Source: Phanerodontia chrysosporium
Lineage: Eukaryota > Basidiomycota > Agaricomycetes > Polyporales > Phanerochaetaceae
DNA: 64,000 nt
Reading direction: 5' to 3'
Assembly: GCA_001910725.1 (NCBI GenBank)
Contig: MJGA01000006.1
Coordinates: 682,001 to 746,000 of the forward strand
A program made the position numbers and the translations under genes. The stretch's first letter is position 1; the number at the start of each line of letters is the position of its first letter. This document shows positions 25,309 to 37,025 of this stretch, one piece after another. The notes beneath the pieces are model-generated. The model worked only from the letters and a program-made list of their open reading frames with translations. It did not search any database and was not told the origin of the DNA.

Positions 25309-26185
25309 CAAAGTGAAGCAGTCAAAGGGACATGCCAGTGATAAAGCAACGTCGAGATCGCCCGTACGTTTTACGACAACTGAGCCTGAGACCTGTGCAA
25401 TGTCCGGAGTGAGCGTGGGTCATGAAACGAGACCGACATGTATCTCACCGACATTGCCGTCTAAGCTTAGACTGACGTTGGCGATCGTCGGCGGACCCGG
25501 TTTGACTCTAGTGGCAATTGGCAAGGTTTCTCTTGGCATCTGTTTTGCAAGGAGCTGCTTGAAACGCCTGCCCCTTGCGCACATCCAACAGTGCATAATT
25601 TCTTTCTGGCCATGAATATACAAGCTTGGATGCTTCTTCAGCTTCAACGTGAAGCAACGGAGATTAGTCCTGGAGAGCGCTGGCATGAGTTGTCACAATC
25701 GTCTATGACGATCTTCCAACCCTTCGGGTGTCTATCGTGGCATGTAGCAGGAGTAGAAGGCACCGAGGCCGCGTCGGCCTCGTTCACAAGATTCCAAAGC
25801 AGGATGCTGCAGCGTTTGGCGTTCTCGGCTCCCGCTGGTGTCCGACTTGAGCACTGGTGTTCGGCGAGACTGTCGATGTAAGAATGTTCGGGAGTGGAAA
25901 TGCGTGCCCGAATATACTTACAAATGGCATAACTAGGCTTGGCGGCGGACTACCCTCGCCTGTGCGATGTGCGTGTTCGAGTTCAGTTGCTTGCAGCTGC
26001 AGACGCTTGACTTCCGGGCCAATCAACTTCGCTTACTACATAATAGCCTGCAGGCGTCGCGCCGTCGCGGCGGAAGCCAACTATCAACTACCGCCATAGA
26101 TCACACACAGCGACAATAGGTAATGTGCACTCGAGCTCATGCGTTGCAGAGGCTCATGAATTATAATATTATCAGAGCCTTTGCG
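25309..26185. other. intergenic, no gene seen
   Basis: Divergent promoter space between the MFS gene and the F-box gene. Short frames on both strands show no family resemblance or splice partners. Confidence 0.4.
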
Positions 26186-27493
26186 ATGGCGTCGACATTG
26201 CCCGGCGAGCTCATCGACGAGATCATGAGCAATCTGCACCCCGACCCTGGTGAGACGAAGAGCGCACTCCGGGCGTGCACTGTCGTCTCTCGGGCGTGGA
26301 GACCACTTGCGCAGGCACACCTATTTCGCCACATTTATTTGACCCTGAGAGCACTGCCCCTTGGAGAGCAGTTGAACAACACGTTGTGCCTGCATTCGAG
26401 CGAGGAGTACGCACAAGATAAGCCACGAACTTTGAACGCATTCGTCGAGTTTTTACGACAACATGCCCACCATGGAGCTTCTATTCGTCAGCTTCAACTT
26501 TATCAAGGCCTCTACAGGGGGCTTCTCTCGAAGATTGCCGGTTTTCTGCAGTTCTCTTCACGTCTTTGCTGCAGCTCATTCCGAACGTCCGCCAGCTCTA
26601 TTTATGTGCGATTACACTGCACCCTCCTGGCAGACCTGCGCTCCCAATACATCGACCCTCACTTACACGGCTGGAGTTATCTTACCCCGGCACGACACCG
26701 ACAATCCCGGACTTAGACGTGCTCTTGCGCTGCTTTGAGCGGGTCGCAGAACTTACCTTGCGTGTCCTGGACGATATCCACCGTCCCGCAGGATCCCGCA
26801 TCCCCCACCTTCTTCCTCCCGCTCCAATCGTCGAGAGAGTCACTCTGGAGTCCGTGGAGCTTGAACGCGGGGTCTCCGATGCCATTTGGGAATCGATGGA
26901 TCTCTCAAGCATTCAGTCTCTGAGGATTGTGCCTTCGTATGCTTCTATTGCAGCATACGCAGAGTTTCTAGAGAAGGCAGGGCCTCGCCTTCGACGCCTT
27001 GAGTTATACATATACACAGATGGTACGTACCAGATGCTTGCCCGAGTGCTAGAAATCTGATGGCAGTCGTAGACGAGCGTTTGGACGAGCTTTGCCAGTA
27101 TATTCCGCTGTGTAAGGCTCTGGAGCAGCTCCTCATCGAAATCGACTTCGATTATTCGGATGGGGTTCCCAGCTGGACGAGCTTTGCAATTTTCTCTCGA
27201 GCATCTGGATCACGGCAGATCGCTACCCGAAGCTTTGCAACATTGTCTTTGTGTTCCACGCACTCTTCGAGGACACCAACGACGACGAGTATTCAGCTGG
27301 ACAGCTCGGTCAGCGCATGGACGAAACATTGATCAACATCATCATCCAATCTCACGTCGTAAAAGTGGACTTTCTATGGCGTGAAGGTCGTAATCCGCAT
27401 GGCGCAAGCGTGGAGGCATTCTTGAGAAAAATGTTTCCACGCCTTCTTGAGAGAAATTTCCTGCAGCTGAGGTACATTGGCCCAAGCAGTTGA
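26186..27493 (+). CDS. F-box protein
   Basis: ATG 26186 (MASTLPGELIDEIM) opens an F-box-like helix pair (LPGELIDEIMSNL...ALRACTVVSRAWRPLAQAHLF). Then come leucine-rich blocks (LLQLIPNVRQLYL, DLDVLLRCFERVAELTL, SLRIVPSYASIAAYAEFLEK). An intron near 27025-27072 leads to DERLDELCQYIPLCKALEQ and a C-terminal MFPRLLERNFLQL, stop at 27491. Such proteins recruit substrates to SCF ubiquitin ligases and are greatly expanded in mushrooms. Two one-base losses are needed, at about 26553 and in the CCC at 27168-27170. Confidence 0.8.
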
Positions 27494-27839
27494 GCAGTAT
27501 TACCTATCGCCTGTTCAGTGACCTGTCCAATTCCACCCAACACTTGAGGATGTACGATACTGAGGGACACTGTTCGCGCGGAATTCCCAACCGCAGGAAG
27601 TGCTGGCGTGGGTCGATCACGGAATGACAGGGATGAGTGTAACCTGAGTACCTTCTGACAATCATGAAGATTGTGAGGTGACGGGTACTGATTACATGTG
27701 GGTAGATTTGCAGCGACAGAATACACGATGCCACGATATACGTGCTAGCAGACGTCCAGTAAAAACTATGATGTGCGGTAAGGTGACAGTTTGAACGATG
27801 TACAGTAAGACAGAACGAATATTGGGAAAGCAGAATACT
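27494..27839. other. convergent 3' region
   Basis: Between the stop codons of the F-box gene and Rif1. No coding pattern seen. Confidence 0.5.
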
Positions 27840-30800
27840 CTACGACCTTGATGAGCCTACCAGGGCTAACGGACTGCGGCTCGGAGTACCCGGGAGAGAC
27901 ATCATGCCCCGCTTTACTTTCTCGACCGACATTCGGGCGACGCGGTCAGTGGTGGGGCTCGTGCTCATGTTCGAGTCATCGCTGCCCGGCTCATCGTCGA
28001 AGTCGTCAAAGTCCTTCAGCCGGCGAACGGCTGGCGAAACCAGGCGATGAGGCGTGACCACACCGAGGAAGCGATTCGGATCATCATCGGATGAGGGCAG
28101 GTCTGTGTCCATGTCGGCCGTATTGTCCAGCATGATGGAGTCGTCTGTGAGGATGAGTACGTCAGCTAGATTCTACCGCAGCGTTCGATAGAACGCACCA
28201 CTACCGATTGCCTCCATGTGGCGAAGCTTTCTCAGAGGTGAACTGAGCGACGACGAAGGTGTCCACTCGTCATCGTCGTCATCGTCTTTCCGTCGTCGCG
28301 ACTTCTCTGGGAGAGATGCGGTTTTACGCCTCTTCGATGTCAAAGAAGTGCGTGCCGCGTGCTCGTTGAGCTTGGTGGTAGACTGGGTACGACGCAAGTC
28401 CTTCTCTTTCAACGACTTCCCGGACTTAGACGAGACGTCGAAGCTGACCGACTTCCGCATGACCTCACGCAAGGTCGGCAATTCGACTGCGTCCATGACC
28501 ATGCTCTTGCGTTTGCGAGGATTCGAAGGAGTCTTGAATTCCTCGACAGGCTTCTTCATTGAGGAAGCACGAGAGGGACTGACTTGCGAGGCTGCAACGT
28601 AAGACTGAAGAACTGGAGCGCGCGCATCGAATCTGGCAGGTTGATTGGATGCACCCATCGGGACGTCCCTCTTGGAACGCTTGTTGCCCTCAGGCAAGAG
28701 GTCATCCTCATCCTCAGAGTCGAACCCTCGCTTGCCGAGGACAGACGCAGTACCAGACACGGGTGACCGCTGCGCAATGCGTTCCACGAGGGAGGGGATG
28801 AGGTACAGTGGTGAAGCGTTCTCCTTGTCGGAGCCGCGCGCACCCGGACCGGGAGTGCGCTTTTTCGGAGTGACAGGGGACCTTGTCGGCGATCGTGACG
28901 GTGATCCAAAGATGAGAAGTGGTCCCATGGGTTTGGCAGGGGAGGACGACTTGTGTGGTCGTGGCGGAGGAGTAACAGGGCGGCCCTTGGCAGTTGTGGG
29001 GGTACTTGGGTAGGGAAGTTCGCGGACCTTGCGCACCGGCGAGAAGAGGACGAACGGTGCAGCGAGGCTCGTCGGCGATGGCACTTCGGGCGAGAAGAGT
29101 ACATCGTCCGATGAAGGCGGAAGCTCCAAGAGGTGCTCTTCGACTTCTTCGGCGTCACTGGACTCGACGTCGGGGTCGTCTGCTACGATAAGCCCCGTAG
29201 CAAGTAGGCAGGCAGTGATCTTGGTCGACCAGCCGTCCTCCGGCGGTTGAATGGTCTTGAAGGTAGTGTCCCAGAGATCAATGAATGCCTGTGCCAATGT
29301 TTCAGGCTTGTCGTCTCGACCAACGAAGGCCGAGTGCAACAAGCCAGAGAACCGTTCCACGACGTCGGCCTTCGCTGGTACGCTCATGAGGACGACCGTG
29401 GCTGTTTGGTAGACTGGAACGATGTCCAAGCTATACTCGTCATCGGATAACGCGTGGGACTCGTCCGAGATCCAGCGAGACATGCCATCTTGGACGCACT
29501 CAAGCAAGTGCTCGACGAGTTCGACAGGGCATGCATCCAGAGTACGGGTGAGCGTGCGCAACAGCCAGATGCTCGGCAGCTTGTTCTGTTCTTGGGGCGG
29601 ATACGCATTGTCAAGCGTGTCGTTGACAAGCTCGCAAAGAGCCGCGGGGAGGATGCGTATCTCCGAGATGTCGAGGTGTGAGAGAAGCAGGTCGGAGATG
29701 CGTGTGGAGGACATGAGGCTGAGGGAGCCATGTGGAGCAACGATGCGCGCAATGGCGTCGACGACGTCGACGGAGTCGTGGCCATCGTCCAGAGCACGGT
29801 CAATCGTCTTGCGAAGGAACCGATCCCATGTGTCCAGATCCTCATTCGACATATCCCAAGCATTGGCATCCCTGAAGACTTCGTCAGAAACTCATGAGAG
29901 GGTCGACAAAACGAAGTGCACCTACAGGAAAGGTGCGGCAAGAAGAATCGCCGAGCTTCCCCAACTGGCCTCTTCCGCCAACCACTTCTGCACCCACTGT
30001 GTCCAGACCACGGACCGTACACTGCCTGACCATGTACTTGTCCGTCGCTTGGGCTTGTCCTTGATGTTCCAGTACGTGAGCATCTCCTTGTCCTCGCAGC
30101 AACCCACGACCTCTGCACACATGAGCGCCCACTCGCCACGAACAGCGTCGGGCAGTTCGGGTTTGACGACGAGCTCGGTTTCTTTGCGCTCCAGCACGAT
30201 CAGCAGTCGCTCGGCCTGCTGAGACAACACCTCACAGGGCTGGAATATGTCGCGCAGCCTGCGCCAGAGTTCGCGTGCGAGGCGTAGCTTCAGGGCAGGT
30301 TTCCATCGCCACTTGGGCAAGCCTTGCTGCGGACCAGCAGTTGGCAAGAAGTCGACGTCGTCGCTGGCTCGTCCACTGAGATCGAGCTTGTCGCTGCGAA
30401 GGAGAATGATGATGAGGTTGGTTGCGCGGTGTGCAATGGACGATAAAAGCTGCTCAGACTCGATGTCGTCTGTACATATATGGTTAGTAAACCGCTGCAT
30501 GAACGATGTTTTTAACACACCCTTGACAGTGGAGACTGCTGCTGCCCACAATCCTGACCAAATCTCGAGCATCTCGACCTGCGCTTTATAAGCCGGAAGT
30601 CACCAAAACGTATGACAGAACACTCACCGGCAGCGATCCATTCCATGAACATGAAACCTGACCCCAACCTTCTTTCCAGATGTCGATGATTTTATCGAAC
30701 ACCCAGTCGGTTGTGAGCTGATCCCTCGTAAGAGCAGGAAGGTCTTCAATGTGCGGACAGTCACCGAGGAGCGGGCGCACAGCGGTCGGGAGAGCGTTAT

Positions 30801-32702
30801 ACTCTGTGGTGAGCAGGCCCGGACTTGCGGAGAAGAGACCACAGGGGAGAAGCTTCATCGGGTTCCATTCGGCGTCGTCGTCCAGTGGCTCCGCAGCATC
30901 GGACGTGGATGGCTCCTGCATCCCACTGTTCGGGCAGACGAGCGCTACCAACGCATCAAGGGCCTCCTTGCACGCTGCGCCACCCTTCGCAACCATCTCT
31001 TCGATTAGGGCGAGCCCTTTCTTGATATACCACTCCGTACGGCTTTCGCTAGTCGCCGCTGTGCCCAGAAGCGCGCACAGCGTCGACATACCGGCACCCA
31101 TGTCAGTCACACTGTTGGCGACCATCCAGGTGTGCTCCAATCGCGCTGCGTGATGCTTCAGCTCCGCCTCCGTGTACTCGACGACGTATTGCTGTTGCAC
31201 CTCGTCGAGTTCTTCGTCGATCTCCGAAAGTTTAGGGCAAACAGGCTGCAGGTATGCCCAGATCATAACGCGCCAGACGAGACAGACGAGAGCGCGCACC
31301 GAGCTCTTCGGATGGCGCATAGCAAAGCTCAGGAGAGGTGTTATCGTTTTGGTCATCCGTTCATCGATGTATACCTGCGAGCCGAGCATGACGACGAGGC
31401 TCGAGATCACGCTCAGGCCCCATACAGGGCCCTGTGCGACGTGCTTCGGGTCAGTAGCGCCAAGGGTGGTACGTAGCGTGCGGATGATTAGGGGATCCTT
31501 CGTCGGACTGGATGGTTTCTTGGTCGGTGTACCCAAAGGCGCCTTCGTAAGCCAGTATGCCACATCCGCCGCAACACGAGAATGGAGGGCTTGAACGGGA
31601 AGTGACGCAAGCCCGAACGAGAATCCAGCAAGAGCGTGGCAGGCTTGCAAGCGGAGGACAAGAGTTGGGGCCAAGAGCTGGGAAAAGATGGCGGGAAGTA
31701 TTGTAGCGAAGGCCGGGACGAAGACGGCAGGGTAATAAATAGATAAGTCGTGGATTGCCCTAAGACCGTCGTTGGCAGAGCCTTTCTTGCCTTCTTTCCC
31801 AAGCTCACCGTCGATACCCCGACGGAGCGCATACGCAATCCGATCCCTGGCGGGCTCTAGAACTTCTACTGGCAGTCGCTGCATCTGAAGCAAGGAGATT
31901 GCGAGCGCACATGTCTTCCTTGCGTTTGGCGTCGGAAGCTTTGGAGTTAGAGGGATAGACAACACACCAGTCAAGAGGTCGCTGAGGTGAGATTCTGTGC
32001 GCATATATGAGCCAAAATAACATAAAATCATAAAGACTAGCTCACGTTCGAAGATACTGTATAAGCAAGGCATCGTGAAGACCATCGAGAGGAACTTCAT
32101 GACTGAATGCGCGGTGGTGCAAAGATCTCTAGCATGTTTCGCTTGCTCCGCGGTCATACCACGCCTTTTTGGGCTCTTCTCGGGAGATGGCAGTGCTTTG
32201 ACATCTTCCTCTTCCTCTTCTCCTACAGGGTCCTCCAAGGCGCGTCCGAGATCTCGGCACATCGCTCGCACAAGCGCGTTCCGATTCTTGCGCAGTGGTT
32301 GGAAAAGCGGCCATGACGCGTCGGTATTCGCTTCATCCGTTACACAGATGCGCAGACGCGCCATAAGAATGTTGTAAGACTCGATGATGTCCCGCATAGC
32401 AGCATCTGCAGCGAGTAGACGCGAGACTGGGTTGGCAAGGTAGTGGAGATTCACGAGAGGGTCTGAGGGTTCGGGTGTGGTGTCCCTATCTGGCTCAAGA
32501 CATGGGAGAGCATCGTACTTGGACTTCTTCAATATTGACTTGAAGGTGTCGCTATCGATGGAGTAAAGACCGTGAGACGTCGTGGAGAGTCTGAGAGCGA
32601 GTGATATTCTGGTTCTGCGGCCCATGCTACCCGCGACGACCCCGGACGCTTGTTCTCCTTCTCGGTGCGATGAGACGTGCCGGGAGGAGTGGGGAGGCTC
32701 AT
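27840..32702 (-). CDS. RIF1: Rif1-like telomere and replication-timing protein
   Basis: ATG 32700-32702 (MSLPTPPGTSHRTEKENKRP). The N-terminus carries RVAW, an RVxF-type PP1-docking motif, and about 35 residues later KSILKK, a SILK-type motif. The long alpha-helical Rif1_N-like repeat region follows (LLTGVLSIPLTPKLPTPNARK, LQACHALAGFSFGLASLP, GPVWGLSVISSLVVMLGS), then a second helical block, then a disordered Ser/Pro/Lys-rich tail with another RVxF-like KSVSF. A short last exon ends at 27840. Fungal Rif1 recruits PP1 to delay origin firing and limits telomere length. A one-base loss near 32543 separates RVAW from SILK, and the intron at 31995-32045 is 51 nt and free of stops. About 1,450 residues. 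Confidence 0.85.
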
Positions 32703-33489
32703 GATGGCCGAGCGAGAGCAGGACGGATGCAGCGTGACGACAGGGACGACGAACAGCAAGCGAGGTGGCCGTAGCGTCTCGCTGAGCGCCTACGCAAATA
32801 ACGCGTGAACAGACGTAAACAGTGCCACACTAATCAACGCGTCGTGGACGTGTCGCTTACTAGAGCTTGTAACCACTTTGTTACAATGTAAGAAGAACCT
32901 TTGTTGGAAAGTAATACCTTTGCGGCTTATAGCTCATAAGCGGAGTTTCAAGTAAGACTAGCCCCTTGACGCCCAGGTCGCAAATTCTAGCGTTCCGCTC
33001 CTTGGCCATGCTCGTCAGCCTAACGCAAACCCTCACCGCAATTCGAAAAGATCATGGCTCAAGGCGTTAGGAGGCGTGATAACAGCCGCCTTAGAATCCT
33101 TGTGCCTCGTTGAGTACAAGACTACCTGTTCAGAGTAGGCTGGAACGAGTCCACTGAGGACAGGCGATGATTGATTCACGCGCAGTTGACTTACTTAGTC
33201 TCGGTATGTATCGTTACACCGTTTACACATCTATCATCTCATTGCACCGCAAGTTGTGCTCTCATTGCCGTCGAATTGTACTAGCTTCAGCGGGTGAGTA
33301 GGTTATGCTGTGTTCAGGTGCCGTGCGGGCTGACGACCTACGCAGCTACGTGCAAACCTTGATTTCTCCTCGGCTTACCTCCCCCGCCCTCTGTAATTCC
33401 ACGTGCGCTGGCACAGACAGAACCCATTGACAACCCGCCAGACTTTGTGCCAGGATTCTCCCAGAAAAGCTGGGGCGCCTCCGATCCGC
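32703..33489. other. intergenic, Rif1 promoter
   Basis: Rif1 upstream region. No open frame with coding character; the right end may hold lost 5' exons of the MFS remnant. Confidence 0.4.
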
Positions 33490-34318
33490 CGCTACACTGC
33501 TTCTGGGGCTTGTGTTGTCGATCGGTCTCGTGCTGATCGCGTCCGACTCGAGCATCTTGCTCACGAAGACTTACCGCATGCAGCTCTGGACTGCGTGGGC
33601 TGCGTACACCGCGGGCTTCAATATGCTCTCGACCCACCGCATGGACACGGACATCGCGTGCTCTACAGGCGCGCTCGTGGTTCTCGGTGTTGGCAGCGGC
33701 GTTGCGTACAGCGCGAGCCACTTCCCCGTGCTCGCCCCACTTCCTGACAACGCTAACGAACAGGCGCTCACATTCTTCCAATTCTGCAGGTTGTCCGCGG
33801 CGGTGTGTCTGCCTTTTCCGTCACCGTAATGGTGCATGAACTGACGAAGTGAACAGGTTCGGGGCGTCAGTATCGGGACGGCGCTGTTACAGACACAGCT
33901 CACACGGCGCCTTCCGTCCGCGTTCAACGCGGCTGCGTCCATTGCGTACAGCCGCGATCCCTGCAATCCCCGCGCTGCCCGAGCTCGCGCATACACAAGC
34001 GCGCGTTTCACTCATGGAGAGCATACGCGTACTCTGGCCCGTCATTTCGTGTGCGGGCGGCCTCACGGGGCTGCTCATGAAAGGGCTGCTGCCGCATACG
34101 CAGGTCGACAAGTGGTTAGACTTGGAGGACAAATATCCAAGCGACGAGAGCGAGGACAGGAAGAGAGTAAAGGGAACCAAGGGGTCGACCTTTTTTGAAG
34201 CCAATGCGATCCGAAGTGGATGTGTACCTCTTCTGAGTTCTGCCGCTATAATGTGTTACTCTACGCTGTTACCTTGGGGTGAGATGTACCTGTCGGACAC
34301 AGGTTCCATGCAAGACTA
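33490..34318 (+). pseudogene. 5'-truncated MFS transporter remnant
   Basis: Carries only the C-terminal third of a major facilitator: LLSIGLVLIASDSS, YRMQLWTAWAAYTAGFNML, STGALVVLGVGSGVAYSASH, DNANEQALTFFQFCR, then after an intron VRGVSIGTALLQTQLTRRLP, SLMESIRVLWPVISCAGGL, TGLLMKGLLPHTQVDKW and a charged tail. No matching N-terminal membrane segments are seen in the 700 bp upstream, and a frame change lies near 33950. It is most likely a truncated relic, though a long intron or an error-laden 5' part cannot be excluded. Confidence 0.6.
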
Positions 34319-35111
34319 GTAGATGCTCACTGTCGCAGTTGCCACGATCGCCGACAGACCGTCCCCGACGAGGGCTTCGTGGCGGCCACGTGGAGGGTGC
34401 CAGCACATCTCGGCGTCCCCGATCGGTGTCTGGGGTCCATGGGTGTGAAACACCTCGAGCTGAGCAAAGCATGACCCATCGATGTTCCGTTCATTCTGTT
34501 GAATTGGAGGCCATCCTCAGCGCACGGTACCGTGCGGCGTGCGTGGGGGCTCTCGAGCGTGCGTAGCGGCACCGCACTCGTCGCTCAACCTAGTTTGGTA
34601 CTTACCCAGATTTTCTTGTAGGCATCCAAGGTGATACCTTTCCAAACTGTCTACATGCACGAGTACTGTGCTTTCACTTCTGATGGCCTTTCTAGGAGGC
34701 CCTGTGTACAATGTTAAATGGCAGAACGAGGCACCACTCACACTCTGCCAAGCGTGTCCAACGTCGGTTGATCCCCGAGGGGATGCCGCCCAAGCGTGTC
34801 GCGCCCTGTTACAGACCGCAAATACGGTTCTCGTGCTGATCGCGGCCGCCGATTTGGATTGAGAAAGACAATGCATGCCGGCAATGACGACGCGTCATCT
34901 CACGGCACCTGCTTGGGCTTACTCATAGCATGGCTTGCGGCCTCTTGCGGCTCTTGCGGCTCCTGGTGTGCGCTCTCGTTTGCATCCGCACCACTGGATC
35001 GACCGCAGCCGTAACCGGCGATAGCACTCCGCCTTCTTTTCGTCACCTATAAGAGCGGTAGCTCAGTGCAGCTCTCATATCGCTCACTCTCGACCTGTGT
35101 ACCATTCCAAC
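34319..35111. other. intergenic, no gene seen
   Basis: About 790 bp with only short frames. A TATA-like TATAAGAG at 35048 precedes the aldo-keto reductase ATG by about 64 bp and could be its promoter. Confidence 0.35.
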
Positions 35112-36814
35112 ATGTCTGCCACGCCCCAGAAGAGAATGCAATATGGTGAGCACCGCGATTCTCCCTGCGTCATGTACGGCTGCTGAGCGATTGCTTCCAC
35201 AGTGCGCTTGGGTAACTCAGGTCTCAAAGTTTCCCGCATCATCATGGGGACGATGCAGTACGGCAACAGGAGCTGGGGTTTGCCCTGGGTGCTTGACGAG
35301 GAGGAAGCTGTGAAGCACATCAAATATGCGTGCGTTGAACGTTTCTAGTGCTTCCTCCGCCGTCCTCACAGTCATGGTCATCATCTAGCTACGATCACGG
35401 AATCACAACCTTTGACACTGCGGATGTGAGCGTTATATTGAATAATTGAGCAAGCACAACATCTCTGAACTTATGTCATGCGCCTAGATCTACTGCAATG
35501 GCTACTCTGAGATTATTCTCGGGAACGTCATCAAAAGACTGAACCTTCCGCGAGAGGAGCTTGTGATAATGACCAAGGCACGCTGCTCTGAGCCTTCTAG
35601 ATTTGCCACCAACTCATCACTTTGTCCAGATATGGTCTCCAATCAACCCCAAGCACGACGTCGATATCACTTATACGGGACAGCCGCCAGAAAACTTCGG
35701 GGTTATCAATCAGTATGGCCTCAGCCGGAAGGTACGTACGGGCGTAAGCATTGCGACTTTAGGAGCTCACACCGTAACTTAGCATATTTTCGATGCTGTC
35801 AAAGACTGCTTGAAACGATTGCAGCTTGACTACATCGATGTTTTACAATGTGAGCCTACTTGAGATACCCAGCGAGATCATGCTTACACCTATGCAGGCC
35901 ATAGATTCGACGCTAATACACCTATCGCCGAGACCATGCAGGCTTTGCACGACGTCGTCCAGGCTGGCTATGTCCGCTACATCGGCATGAGCTCTTGCTA
36001 TGCATACCAATGTAAGCCAGCGCTTCTTCTTTGCTTGGGATGTACGTTGATCTTTGTCCGCCAGTCCACGCCATGCAGAGTACGTCACCTCAGAGACCTT
36101 CTGCGTACACACCATGAGCTCAATATGACATAGACTACGCCATCACGAACAAGCTTACCCCCTTCATCTCCATGCAGAACCACTACAACCTTGTCTACCG
36201 CGAAGAGGAGCGGGAGATGTACCCGACGCTGAAAGTCAGTCCTTGCGATTCCGTGTGAATACACCTGCTCAGACGCCTTTCCCTCAGATGTTTGGCGTCG
36301 GATCCATCCCCTGGTCTCCGCTTGCCCGCGGGGTTCTCACTCGTCCGTGGAAGGAGTCATCGGAGAGCAAGACCACCAGATCTCAGTTTGACCCGTATGT
36401 TGCCGCCTAGTGTCTTGCCGATCATGGACCTGAACGACAATGCAGATGGTCTCATGGCTACGTCGGAGAGGGCACGCAAGAGATCGTCTCAAGGTGTGCA
36501 TCCACTCCTTTAGGCTTGCCGTTCGTCGCTCACGTATTGCCCAGAGTCGAGCAGATCGCGAAGAAGAAAGGTCTCTCGATGGCGCAGGTGTCGCTCGCGT
36601 GGGTACTCTCGAAGGATCACGTCACCGCGCCTATCGTCGGTAGCACCAAACTTGAAAACCTGCAGGAGGCACTCGGTTCGTCCACTCCCTCCATCTGGCA
36701 GCCTTAATTGCTGAGCGTGCCGTTACAGACGCGATGGAGGTGCAGCTGACGGAGGATGAGATCACGTACCTTGAGGCGGCCTACAAACCGACTGCTATCT
36801 TCGGCCACTGGTGA
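35112..36814 (+). CDS. aldo-keto reductase (aryl-alcohol dehydrogenase-like)
   Basis: ATG 35112 ([11 protein letters not shown]) splices to [20 protein letters not shown]. The catalytic tetrad is visible: Asp in GITTFDTAD, Tyr in CNGYSE, Lys in VIMTK and His in DVLQCHRFD. Further blocks are [90 protein letters not shown] and [15 protein letters not shown], ending FGHW at TGA 36812. The enzyme uses NADPH to reduce aldehydes, in wood-rot fungi often aryl aldehydes. The intron at 35578-35629 begins GC, the only non-GT donor that fits. One exon near 36440 is uncertain. Confidence 0.87.
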
Positions 36815-37025
36815 AACACCAGAAAGTAGTCGCGTCCTCCACATGCAGACACCGTCAAGATGTCAGAAACTTGGTGATTCCTTGCCGATAGACATAACTC
36901 TGATCTGATGTACACGAGGATGAACAACAATTTCACATGTCATGCTCAACGTTCTGTATGGGATTCGAGTTACACAGCACGGCCCCGCCAAATGCCCGTC
37001 GTCTGCCACGACATGCAGCGAGTCC

